From positions 1,426,001-1,490,000 of the forward strand of contig CASHTG010000017.1 in the NCBI GenBank assembly GCA_949357655.1: a DNA stretch of 64,000 nucleotides, given 5' to 3'. The notes under the pieces are model-generated. The model saw only the letters and a list, made by a program, of their open reading frames with translations. It did not search any database and was not told where the DNA came from. Of the stretch, positions 12,737 to 24,400 are shown in pieces. Every line of letters begins with the position of its first letter. Positions within the stretch are counted from its first letter, which is position 1. Made by a program: the position numbers and the translations under genes. Source of the stretch: Parascedosporium putredinis (taxonomy: Eukaryota > Ascomycota > Sordariomycetes > Microascales > Microascaceae).

Positions 12737-14099
12737 CTAGTCGTCATCCATGAGCTCCGCAAGTTCCGCCTCCTCCTCCGCCGTCAGCATCCCCGCCCCA
12801 TTCGTGCCGTTGGTTTCCTTTTCCTCTCCTGCCGGCTTGCTCTGGATCGTCTTGATCTCCTCTACGAGATTGTCGAGCTGCTCCTTCATCAGGGGCCAGG
12901 TACGAATAGTCCCGTCGATGCTCACGCTGCACACCCTGTGGTGCGTACCTCGAGGATCCGGCAGGAGGACCAAGTCCGTAATCTCGTCGTAGTGGCCCTC
13001 GAGAGCGCAGTGAAGGTTGCCCGAGGACCTATCCCACACCTTGACGTCCTCGTCCCTCCCTGCCGTGACCACCCAGGCGTCGGTGGGCACGACGGCCCGC
13101 AGGTAGTCGCCGTGCGCGTACTCGTCCTCCGTCGTGAAGTGGCGCGCGCGCGAGAGACACTTTGCCGTCCCGTCCGCGCTCGCGGTCCACAGATCCCCGT
13201 CCTCGTTGTTGCCCTCCTCGAAGACGAGCTTGTACACGCTCGTCTCGTGCTCCTGGATGGTCAGGCGCTCCGCCCCGTGCAGGCTCGGGTCGATCTCCGG
13301 GAGCTGCTCGTACGAATCCTTGCTGATGCGCCAGCGTCGGATGTGCGGGTCGCTGCTCGCGCTGGCGACCACCACCGCTTCGGGCGTGGACAGGACGGGG
13401 TCCACCGCCAGGTGCTGGATCGCGAGCATCGTCGTCGTGGGGTCCTGGATGGTGTGCAGGCGGGCGCCCGTGCCGGCGTCCCAGACCATGATCTTCTTGT
13501 CGGACCCTCCGCTCACGAGGATGTCGGTGTCCCCGAGCCGAGTGCAGACGAGGCTCTTGACGAAGTCGGAGTGGCCGATGAACTTGTGCTTGGGCTGGCC
13601 CGTGGCGAGGTCCCACGACCAGATGCACTTATCCCAGGAACCGGCATATACGACGTCGTTCCGCCGGCCGCCGACCGCTACGCAGCATACCGGGTTCGTG
13701 GGGCCTTGGTACGTCTTGGTGACACTCGAGGTCTATTTGTTTTCGAGTGAGCTCCTTGTACACATTCGGACCCTTCCTTCCTCTCTACTGAGCTTTAGAG
13801 TCTTACCTCAATATTGACCCGTCGAACCTTGCCAGCAGCCTCCGCGACGAGGACGGAGGAAGAGGGTGAAGCAGGATCATTAACCACGGCGAGGACTTTG
13901 GATTTGAGCACGATAGGGTTGCCGAATTTGTTTGCCTTTTTCACCTCGCGCTTCTCTCGCTTTTCTATAGACGCACTGAAACCTCACCATCTTGGTCAGT
14001 CAACCCTTTTTCTCTCCATATTTCTCATACTGGATGCCCTTTTGGCGGATGGTTTTTCTCACTCGGTCTCAAAAAGTGCTGAGGATCGTTGGAATTCAT
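12737..14099 (-). CDS. WD40 repeat protein
   Basis: Conserved fungal beta-propeller protein of roughly 420-430 residues; probably a scaffold, partner unknown. The main exon (12737-13732, 331 codons plus stop) carries repeat signatures DVVYAGSWDKCIWSWDLATG, ILVSGGSDKKIMVWDAGTG, DLWTASADGTAKC, WVVTAGRDEDVKVWDRSSG and CSVSIDGTIRTW. The C terminus is a short acidic helix ending AELAELMDDD. An intron (13733-13806, GTAAGA...AATAG) is phase 0 and joins VRRVNIE to TSSVTKTYQ. The upstream exon encodes the basic segment SASIEKREKREVKKANKFGN. It seems to be preceded by another intron (branch site CTGAC, acceptor TTTCAG near 13985) and a first exon starting MNSNDPQHFLRPSEK at 14099. That first junction does not splice cleanly in phase as written, so the extreme N terminus is uncertain. 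It is divergent from the CTF4 gene. Confidence 0.8.
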
Positions 14100-14678
14100 C
14101 TTTTGTGAGGTGGGGGAGGGGTAAGATGGATGATGCTGGAGGATTGGGAACCGAAGCCAGTCCCCCGATCGGTTGTAAGAAAAAGGATGTTTCCTCCCAA
14201 GAATTGAAAAGTTTCCCTGCGATTTCCAAAGAATAAATAGAAGTAAACTGAACAAGGCAGCTATTTTGGAGGTTGTCAACTATTTATTTGTCTGCCTAGA
14301 GCAGTTCATGGACGCCCCGGGTGGTGGGAAGTTGGTCCCTCTGCGAGAAGAGGTGCGATCGCAATTCCTCACGGCGAGCTAGGTACAAACAGTTGTCATC
14401 AGTTGGTCACAAAGCCCCCCTTGCCCCCTCCAGTAGCCACGGTGACCCACATTGAGTTTAAGTGCAAGTGCTAAATCCTGACGCGTCAAGACGCGTTCCA
14501 CCCTCCAACCCAGGATCAGAAAATCAATCCACTTCAAGCTGGTCCCCTCTAAATCGCTGTAAAGATAACCTCACAAAAAGAGAGGATAACCCCCACCTCA
14601 CCCCAGGAAAGAAAAAGCCCTTGTGTGTGTTTCTTTAATATTACAGCTCGTCCACTCATCCAGAATTTGTTGGACAAG
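14100..14678. promoter_or_regulatory. divergent intergenic region, WD40 gene / CTF4
   Basis: A 579-bp spacer separates the inferred starts of two divergently transcribed WD40 genes and must hold both promoters. No coding potential is evident. The stretch just upstream of the CTF4 start is interrupted by CT-rich sequence. I cannot assign specific factor sites. Confidence 0.5.
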
Positions 14679-17354
14679 ATGGATTCGACTGCGAGGGTCA
14701 AACCTCGGTCCCGCCCTGCTCACACAAAGGGCATCACGCGCTGCGCCTACACGACCGACGGCTCTCGGCTCATCACCGTCGGCTCGAACAACACAATCCG
14801 TCTCTACAAGACTGGTTTCGACGGAGAACCCACGAATATCGACGAATGCCCCGAACACAACGTCGCCGTAGCAGCCTCGAGCGAGTTTTTCGTCGTGGGC
14901 TCCGAGGACGGCACCGTCAGCCTCTATTCTCTCGCCTCCGCCACGTTTGAACGCTTCTTGCTCCGTTCCTCGCTACCTATCCGCGACGTGGCCCTCTCCC
15001 CGACGGGAAGTGGTGCGCCGTGGCGAACGATGACACAACGGTCAAGATCGTCAACACCGAAGACACTCTCCAAGTCAAAACCCTCAAGGAACATGGGCGC
15101 TCGACAAAGCACGTTTCATTCGACCCCAAGGGAAGCTTGGTCACCCTGACGTGTACGGATGGCATCATTTACGTCTATTCCATGACATCAGAGACGCCGG
15201 AGCTGATCAGGAAAGTTGACGGCGTGGTGGGCATCCTCGACATCGACTCAGACGTCTCGGGGGCGGTTGTCTGGCATCCCGACGGCCGATCCTTCGCGGT
15301 TGCGACGCCGACACGAGATATCCAAGTAGTGTCCAAGAATGACTGGGAGAAGCAGCGCAAGTTTGCCAATGGGCACCTCGGCGATGTCACGTCTCTAGCG
15401 TGGTCGCCCAACGGCGCCATGCTTGCCACCGCCGGTAGAGACGGCAAGGTATTGATTTGGGAAACGAAGACGCAAGGAGTGATTGACCGACATCATTTCA
15501 ACAATGTCGTGGACTTGTCCTGGCACCCCAAGAATAATGTCAACCTCCTGTCATTCACTAGCACGGAGGGGGAGGTTTTTATCTACAATGACTTCGTCTC
15601 AGATCAGTTCGCATCCTTGTTGAAGCTCCCACTTCAACCCTCGCCCTTCTTCCACGACCCTCTCGCCGACATCTCTGGAAACGCTCGCAAGCCCGACGCG
15701 GTGAGCAAGCCTTTGGCAGCTCGGCCTCGGAGGGATTCTCTCGGTAGCCTCGAAGATGCGCTCTTGGACGACGACCTCGGAGACTACGGTGTCGATGGCG
15801 ACTTGGACGACTTTGTCGTCGACGACGACGGCGCTGGCTACACGACTGGCCGCAAGAGGCCGGCTGAGGACGACGGCCAAGGCGAAAACTCGAGCAAGCG
15901 CCGCCAGCTAATGCAGCCTCAGCTCCATGCGGCCTTCCAACCGGGTTCTACGCCTTGGCGTGGAAACCGCAAGTATCTCTGCCTCAACCTGATCGGTGTC
16001 GTGTGGACTGTGGATCAGGACTCTCATTACACGATAACGGTGGAGTTTTACGACCGAGAATTCCAGCGAGACTTCCACTTCACGGATACCTATCTTTACG
16101 ACAAGGCATGCCTAAACGAAAACGGCGTCCTCTTCTCCAACCCGCCCAAGGATGATTTGCCTGCCACGGTCTTTTACAGGCCGCACGAGACGTGGACTCA
16201 GAGGAGCGACTGGAGGACAGAGTTGCCCAAGGGCGAGTCCGTCGTCGCCATGTCTCTCAGCGACTCCTTCGTCACAATCGTCTCCAGCGCCAATTACGTG
16301 CGCATCTATACGCTGTTTGGTATCCCTTACCGGGTATACCGACCTAAGAACACACCCGTGGTCACCTGTGCCAGTTGGAAGGACTACGTGCTCACCATGG
16401 GCAATGGACCAGTTGGCCCAGACGGCCGGGCTAAGCTTCTTTACTCGATTGAAGATATCAAGCGAGACGAGATTTGCCAGAACGAGGACACGGTCGCTCT
16501 CCCAGAAGGGGTAGACCTCAGCAGCGTCTTCTTCTCCGACAAGGGTGTAAGTCATAGGTCACATAGGCCAAACACGGCGTTGCGTTGGCAACGAAATAGA
16601 TGGACAAGCCGCTAATCTGTACTCTCGCATCTAGGACCCTTGCATCTACGACTCGACTGGCGTTCTCCTGACGCTTCTTCATTGGAGGCGGCCCTCCCGG
16701 GCCTCGTGGGTGCCGCTTCTTGACACCAAGCTCCTAGATCGCCTGGCCTCGGGACGGAAGCACGAGAGCTACTATCCTATTGCCGTGGCAGATAACAAGT
16801 TTCACTGCATCATTCTCAAGGGCGGCGACAAGTACCCGTACTTCCCTCGTCCTCTGCTTTCCGAGTTTGAATTCTCCGTACCTCTTTCAGCTGCGGCGTC
16901 GAAGAAGAAGCGCGCCTCAAACGGCAAGGAAAGGGGAGAGGATGGGGACTCTGAGGGCGAGAACGCCGACGAGGATGACGACATGGACGAGGATCAGCGC
17001 GAGGCAGAGAACCTTACGCAGCAGCTTCTCATCACGGATATCCTGGCGCGGCAAATGCGCGATGTTTTGCACGACGTTAGGTCCGGCTCATCGCACTCGG
17101 AGCGCTCACTCTTGGCGAAGCTGGAGCTCGAGGTGGATAAGACGTTGCTCAAGATGCTGGCCATTGAGTGTCGCCAGCCCGATGATCGTGGCATGCGGGC
17201 GCTCGAGATGGTGGAACTCATGCGGGATACCACGGGCAGGATGGCGGAGGCCGCCGGCAAGGTTGCCGACCGATATGACAAGTCTATCCTGGCAGAGAAG
17301 ATTCGAGAATTAGGAGAGAGGAGAGTCAATGGCATGGACGAGGACGAGGACTAA
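14679..17354 (+). CDS. ctf4: DNA polymerase alpha-binding protein Ctf4/SepB/Mcl1 (WDHD1/AND-1 family)
   Basis: Replisome adaptor linking the CMG helicase to DNA polymerase alpha-primase; in Aspergillus the orthologue is SepB. The predicted protein is 862 residues, close to the family's usual size. Residues 1-330 form the N-terminal WD40 propeller (HTKGITRCAYTTDGSRLITV, GHLGDVTSLAWSPNGAMLAT, AGRDGKVLIWE). An acidic linker follows (DALLDDDLGDYGVDGDLDD), then the Mcl1/SepB middle propeller beginning near AFQPGSTPWRGNRKYLCLN, then an acidic and helical C-terminal domain (LLITDILARQMRDVL, KLELEVDKTLLKMLAIEC). One intron at 16547-16634 (GTAAGT...ATCTAG) joins SDKG to DPCIYD in phase 0. A one-base loss in the GGG run at 15005-15007 separates the first about 110 codons from the rest. 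With that base, exons total 863 codons including stop. The start chosen is MDSTARVKPRSRP; an upstream in-frame start at 14625 has no matching conserved residues. Confidence 0.93.
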
Positions 17355-19682
17355 GGGCGAGGGCAAGGCCGAGGAAGAAGGGCCGCAACCGCTCGCCCTG
17401 GTTTGAGCGCACATCTGTCGATCTTGCGGCTCGTGATTCATCGGGGCAGAGGATGATCAGTGGGGAAAAATAAGGAGGAGGGGTTTGAGCCCTATCGAGG
17501 AGAAGGACCCTGGACTACGAGAGTTGAGGTCATTGGAAGACGCTCGTGGAGATCACGATGGGATGGCTATGCGTTTCAGGTCGACCATCCGCAGTGTTTC
17601 TAGAAATTGGATCAGGGACAGCAAGAACGAACGCAACGGCTGGTGGGGGTTTTTTTCCCTTTCTTCTTTGTCTTCTTTAATGCCATTTGTTTGTTTGGTA
17701 TATCAAGGTAGTTTTTGGGAATCCCGGTCTTATGATGCTGCTACGGGCTTGATTACGGGTATTGATGGAGACATGAATGCAGACATGATTGAAGCAAGCA
17801 GATTTTCGGGCGTTTCTTGTTTTGGACCCCAATCTGACACCCTCTTTGAAGATGATGCACGAACAGCGATTGATGACAGCCGATGATGATACGTTGGACG
17901 AGCCAGACTTTTTCTAGACGGCCGTCACATCGAAAGGAGGTGCCATGCCACATGCGCGTCCTCCCCTTTCCAGAAGACGTCCGTGGTCAAACTCTCAAAA
18001 GGCCCTAGGAAGGGAGTTTTGCGGCGCACACCTCAAGACCTCTTTTCTTTTTTTTTTTCGTTTCTCGGGTTTCGGTTTCTTTTTTTTTTGCTCTTGTGAA
18101 GCCATACCGGATAGGTATCCAAGGTTTGCCAAGACGCCGGGCGATGGCGCGTCCTCCCGGATTACGACTTCCTTGGATGCTTGGCTCTTCGACGACGGAA
18201 CCTGTTTACCGATCTCTCTCTCTGAGCACAAATCACATGCGCATCTGAGCCTTTTGAGTTGTTGAGAGTAATAGCTCGTTTTCTCACTCACTCGCACACG
18301 TACCCTAGGTCCTTTTCGTGGCTGGTCTTCCTTTCATCCTAGTTGCATCTGGCGAGAGCAGTAATGGCACATCTCTTGTAATTTTTTTCTTCTTTCGAAC
18401 TTGTCAAAGAATGGCGCCTGCGTGGGCAAAGTTCCATTTTCGGGGTCTGGCAAACACTCGGGGCCTTGGCTCAGCAAGGAACGGAGCTTGGGGGTTACCC
18501 TCTCGAAACCGGGGCGTGCCAACCCGAGGGGTGTCCTTCTCTCACCGTCGATCTCTCTCTCACTTTTGTATGGCGATTCCAACATGTGAAATTGTAGGTG
18601 ATAATTTGAACTTGGAGAGAGGGGACGTGTGCGTGGGGGATTCTTTTGTTGCCATCATCCAGACGCGCATGCTTCAACCCTCCCTCTTATTTTTATTTTA
18701 TGTTTATTACTGGTAGTTTGCAAATATGGGTGCCTCTAGAAAGCCGAAATGGATTCGGGAGGACACCATGAAATTTCAATGTTCCATATTCGGAACTTAC
18801 GGAAGATATGCAGACCCAGCGGTCCGTGGTTGGTGATGAAGCCCGTTTGATTTGTGTTGAGCACACACCCCCCTTTACTTTTCCCTTTTCTCCCTCATAT
18901 TCTTCCTTTGTTCTTCTCGTGGTCTCCGATCTGGTCTCCGGCTTTCTTGGTTCAGAACGTTCTACCGATCGGCGGAGGTGGTCTGGAAGGTTTTGAAGGG
19001 GGCTATCCGAGAGCTAAGCAAACAGGGAGAGAAAGGGGGGAAGCAAGACATCCATCTATTGGATTGATAGGTCCTCCCGCCACGAAGCTTTTGGAGCGAG
19101 CCACACGCGAAAAGAAAAAGAGATGAAGTGAAATAAGGGGAGGGGGTTAGAGGCGTCGAACGAGGAGCCGAGTCGGGTGTGTCTTCTGACCTGGCCTCTT
19201 TGGCGAAATGCAAACTAAAATAAGACTTGCGAAAATATAAGGATAAAATATTACATACTTGGTACACTACATGGAGGCGAATCGGCACATGGAAAAGAGG
19301 GAGGTGTGGGGGAAGGGCAAGATGGAATGCAAGGGATGGGCTTCTTTTCCATCGGCAGCATGGATCAATTGTAGATGGATTGGATCTACGATGTCTCATT
19401 TGCTCGTCAATTTGTAGATTGCCTTGTCAGGGTTGGAACGAGGAGGGGGAAGGGCCATGGACATGTTGTTGACACGATTCATGAAGGGACTGCTCACTTT
19501 TCTTTTCTTCCCTCTTCTTCCTTCTTTCGTGGGTTTCGTGCATGAAGAAAAGGGAGTGCGCAATCAAACGGAACGATCCTCCTCGCATCATCAATTGGAG
19601 TCAGCTTGATCTTACTGGCTGACGACTTGGACGCGAGTAATTTGGTTCAACCCACAGCGTCGGGTTTCCAATCCAATCCAGT

Positions 19683-19805
19683 CCCCAAAAGAGAGAGATA
19701 ATAGAAGAAAAGGGGGGAGGAAAAAAGGAAAAAGAAGAGCCTGCAAATGAAAAAGAAGAAAGAGATGAGACAAGCCAAAAAAGAGAGAGAAAAAGGAAGG
19801 AAACG
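19683..19805 (+). repeat. polypurine tract of about 120 bp
   Basis: The plus strand is almost entirely A and G for about 120 bases with only a few pyrimidine interruptions, in a non-coding region. Such tracts can form triplexes or act as nucleosome-poor DNA; whether this one does is unknown. Confidence 0.75.
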
Positions 19806-20479
19806 CGCGTTGGTCTAGACTGAGGACGAGAAAGGGCTGAGCTGTTGCTTGTCTAGCCTTTGGTAATGTGCAACCATTGCTCGTTGCTCGTCGCGTCGTC
19901 CAACCTGTGCTGTCGTGGTTTCAATCTCCACCGACTACATGTAGTGCATCAGTTGTGTGCAAGTAGTTCCAAATGCTGTTTCCCGGCAGTCAGCCGTGTC
20001 TGGCGTCATATTAAGGCTATTCTGTGGATATGACTCTAATCCGCACATGCCGTGAGAGGGCGAATACCACACAAACCAGTCTCAATGCGTGCAGATACAG
20101 CGATGGGGGAATTCCAAGTCTGTTTTTGGTAGTGCGACCCGCGTGTCACCACTCCTGGGTTCGACTTGGGACGTGACTTCGGGCTCTTGCCTAAAGTGTG
20201 GATGGGTCGCGAGGTGAGAGGTGATGTAAAGATGAATATCCGCTTGGTTCAAGTGCTCGGAAAAGAAAGAGGAAGGAGTGAAAAGAGTCAAACTTCCAGC
20301 GAGGTCCAGTCGTGAGAGCGCACATGAGGGGATAGTCACGGTCTTCGCCGATCTGGGGGTCCAGTCCAGGTGACAGTAGAAGGCTACAGTGGATCAATTG
20401 TAAGTAGCAGGCGTCAATGGTGACGAACTCCACCGGGCGAGTTGTTGAGACTCCGGCTATTGCCTACAAACCAGTTGCC

Positions 20480-20527
20480 CTCAGGCAAAGGGGAGCTAGA
20501 AAACAGCTGCTCTCAGGCAAAGGGGAG
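20480..20527. repeat. 16-bp direct repeat
   Basis: CTCAGGCAAAGGGGAG occurs perfectly at 20480-20495 and 20512-20527, separated by 16 bp. Confidence 0.9.
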
Positions 20528-21443
20528 AGGCCACCAAGTCCGCCCGGGCGTCTCTATCCTTCGTACCTCGGTCGCCCATGTATCAACGAAAATCATTGTT
20601 CTCTCTCTTTCCCCGGGTTGAAGATGGCGATCCTGCAGAGCCCCCACGCGTCGGTGGAAGGAGTCGTACATTAGGATTTCTTGGGGGCACATGTTGTTGC
20701 CCGACTCTTACACGGTTGGAGAAATCGCCGAGTCCCGATCAAGGAACGATGGCCGGGCGTGGAGTTCCGGGAGGCGGCATGCGTGGCACTAAAGCAACTT
20801 TTGGAAGGAAGCTCAGCGTATAGATTACTCATGACAAACCTACACGGGGGCGTTGCCACTGGGGATCAACGATCCAAATGGACCGTGTGGGAACCCCTTA
20901 GTAGAGGAACATCAATAGCTTCTATTCTCTTCGAAGGTCCAATGAATCTACACTGATAATTCACGCCCCAAAGGACTGAACTGAAGGAAGCGTAAAGTAC
21001 TGGCACCTTCTACGGGGTGGAGCATATAGTACAATTTCAATCTAAGGAACGTGGGCGCAACTGACAGGACGGTCATCTCCTCGTACTTTGTAATTGATAT
21101 CAGTACCGGGGTTCCTAGTTTAGTTGCCCTTGGACCTGCCTTCAATAAGGTTGACACTTTGTGGGCTAAGGTTCTTGGCGCGGGCGGAGAGGAGTCGAGA
21201 GAGTTCATCTCGTTCCGTGCCAGGTAGGAGGCACCTTCCGCGAGCGGCTTTCCGCGGGGATTTTTTTCCTTTTTCGCTTTCCCTTGCTCTTTCCCATGCT
21301 CGTTTGCAACGGCTTCTCTTCTGGCACTAGTAAATATGACAAAGTAGTACCAAAGAAGGAATCTGAACCCCGCCCCTCCCCTTTCTCAAGCCCCGTCTAT
21401 CACCCCGTCGCTTCGTGGGGGATTTTGTCATGAATATCTCCGC

Positions 21444-21471
21444 CTTGGGCAAGGGAGCTTGGGCAAGGGAG
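21444..21471. repeat. 14-bp perfect tandem duplication
   Basis: CTTGGGCAAGGGAG is present twice head-to-tail at 21444-21457 and 21458-21471. Confidence 0.92.
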
Positions 21472-24400
21472 TGTCGCGATGACAAGACGTCAAGTCTTTT
21501 GTTTGGTCAGCCTTGGCGGGCGAGATTTCCTTGGGGTATGAGTGGAGTGTCGTTGACCACTGTTCGCTGGCCCTGCTCGTAATCATACAAGGGTGGGCAT
21601 CGAGTGATGATCCTCGGGCGAAGCTCGCCCGGAAGCTGGGGGCCGCCCCACGGCCCCAGTGGACGGAGCCAGCCTGACAACCTCACAAGAATTTGAGGCC
21701 TGGCTGGTTCATTCCGCGCCGAACCCCGGGCGCGATTTCAAGAGAGGGGCCTGACAGGCACACCGGCCAAGGGTTCTCGCAAACGCCCCCCTTCCCTCTC
21801 CTTCCCCCATGAGCGAGCGGCTGTTCCAAGAGATGCGAGCCCGGGAGGCAGAGAGCGTTGCACTGCTGCAACCTACCTCCGCTTCCAGGGCACCCTGACC
21901 TGGACGTCCGAGCCCACGGCCTGTGAATTTTGACACACAGCAACCCTCAACTCGACCCACCACCAACAGAACCGCAAAATCCCAGCTCTCCATGCCGTGC
22001 CCTGGACTCCCGGGGGACGTTGGCAAAGTATCCATATTTGTTGGCCGGCCTGGCCATTCTTTTCCAAACAATGTGCAAGTGTTCAGGCTAACCCCCAGCC
22101 CTGTTAACCCATGATCCAGGGGACCCTGGAGATTCCTCCCCTTCCAATCCTTCAGAAGATGCAAAATCGCAAGCTCTTCCTAAAGCAGTTTAACGTCCTG
22201 AACAGGGCCTCTATCCGCCGAAAACCTTGACATCCTTGGACCACCAGAGCTTGTCCCTGTTGCTTGGTCGTCTGGGGTTAGTTGTTGGATAGCGTTCCCT
22301 TCAGCGCTCAACTTGGGCCAATACCGACAGAGGTGGAGCGGATTGCATTGACCTCTGTTTGTCCTCCTGCTTCCCTTGACCCAACTTCATACCCTAGAAA
22401 ACATACCCATTTGGCGATGGATTCCCCCTGGTCCCAGTGGGTGCAACGAGGAACAAAAGCTGGACATACCATCCATCTATTCCCGGATGCTACAGTACGG
22501 CGATGCGACGACATTCCTTCTTTCTTCCCCTTCCTTTTGACAGCTGCTCGTAGCGTGGCAACCTAGCACCACACCCCCTCCCCCAAAAGACGTAGATCAC
22601 TACCCATCGTAATTCGGGATGTGATGGAAGGGATCAAGGCCTCCGTCCAGCCCATCAAGTGATTACGAGCATCATTATTATCCCACTGCCTCAGAATGGT
22701 TTGCTCCGGGCTGTCATGCGGGGTCCAAGCAGGATCTCGAAGCCAGGGGGCAGCTGGATTTCGAATACGAAGTTGCAAAGGCAGACCGACGGCGAGGAGT
22801 CCTAGAGTAGACTCCGCCAACCTGGCTCGGTCCTTGCAGAAACAGGAACCAAGAAATGTGACCGTCGACGTCCTTGGAGAAGGGGACGAAGACTGGCCGT
22901 GGGCAGCAGGGCCGGAACCCGTGTCCCGGGGCCGGGTTTTTGTGTCATGTCAGGGACCGTTGAACGGCTGGTTGGGACCAGTTGATGGATTGGATGGAAC
23001 CATTCGCTGGTCAGGTTTTGTGCATGGCCTACGCTATAATTCCTTTTTCCGTTTCCATTTTGTGAGCGAGCCTCGTTTATCCTCTGAGCAGGCCTTAATA
23101 CTCCATCAATCTTTACAATTCTTTGAAACATTTCCTTGACAGCCTACCATGAAGTGTGGCAACAGCTGATGGATCCTCTTCTGGAGTGGAGCCCGTGACG
23201 TCTATTAACAACTTTGAACACACGCCCACTCACGGCACACGCAGAGATCCCTCCTGTGCACACGAGCAGATCATTCACAGCCGTGATAGGAAGAATTAAA
23301 AAGGAAAAGGAAATGCGTTGTCGTTGTGTCTCCCTGTTGAATGGACAAGGGTGGTGGCGTTGCACTCAGTGATCCTTTGAAGCCTGTATCACTTGCCGGA
23401 GAGATGGGGGCGAGAATAGGGGCCGGAAAACACTTGGCCGGGTCGCAAGTTTGTCACCTCCTCGCGCGAAGTGCAGATGGACTTGTTGAGATGGTCTGCT
23501 GGGGCATCCAAGTCAACTGGAGGTCTCCGAATAATACTTGTAGGCAACATACAGGCCAGATAAAAAAAAGAAGCGAATGTCCAGTGGATGCCCTGTGCGC
23601 GCACTAGGGTAGGGCCGCTCCCTCCCCTTCCTCTCCCTCTCCTACGGAGGTCGTTGATCGCCAGAACTGACACCAGAATCCGGGCTCATGGGTTCACGGA
23701 ACATATTTCCAACTGGGACCCTTGTTTAATAGTGCACCGAGGGAATAGAGTCAGCCCCGGGAACAGGGCACGGCCACGGTTCAGAAAAAGGACTTTTGAG
23801 GGCTCCAAGATGCAACTGCCCTGCCCCCTGCTTCTTTGACGTGATCCCTTGCCTCCGGCCTCTCACCGTTCCCGCAAACGATAGTGTAGGTGAGAAAGAC
23901 ATATACTGCTAGTAGTACGGTGGTGGTGACGACCACAGCCACCATTTCGTACGAACACCATATAAATCCGCGAAATATCATGGTCTAGTGTATGGATCGT
24001 GGAAAGACAAACCTCGACGGCTTATAGACTGTCTGCCGCGCTATAGGTGAGAGCGAGCCATTCTCTAAGGACAACTATCATGGGTAAGGGGATATAGTCC
24101 CCGATGATACAACTGGGGGCGGGTTTTCTTGAAAGCTCCTCCCGCCCCCTTTCCATGTCACTGGGACCTGAGAACCGACAGGCCATAAAAGGATCGGAGA
24201 TGTCAAAAGTTTGACAGCAGCCATCAGGGACGCCAACGTGGTGAACAACCCCGTCAAATTTTTTTTTTTCGGTTGCCATGCATAATTATCCACGTACCTC
24301 CTGCGAACATGGACAGAGCCTGAGACGATGCAACCTTTTGTCGGGATGAAAAGACAGGGGAAGAAAATAATAATAATATGCCAGTCGGCGAAGGCAGGGA

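Noticed and set aside
12644..13750. 368-codon plus-strand ORF
   Set aside because: Exact antisense of the WD40 exon; Arg/Val/Leu-rich with no motifs.
20150..20175. GGTTCGACTT resembling a tRNA T-loop
   Set aside because: The flanking bases do not pair as a T-stem and no A-box or acceptor stem lies at the right distance. The same holds near 10619 and 34552.
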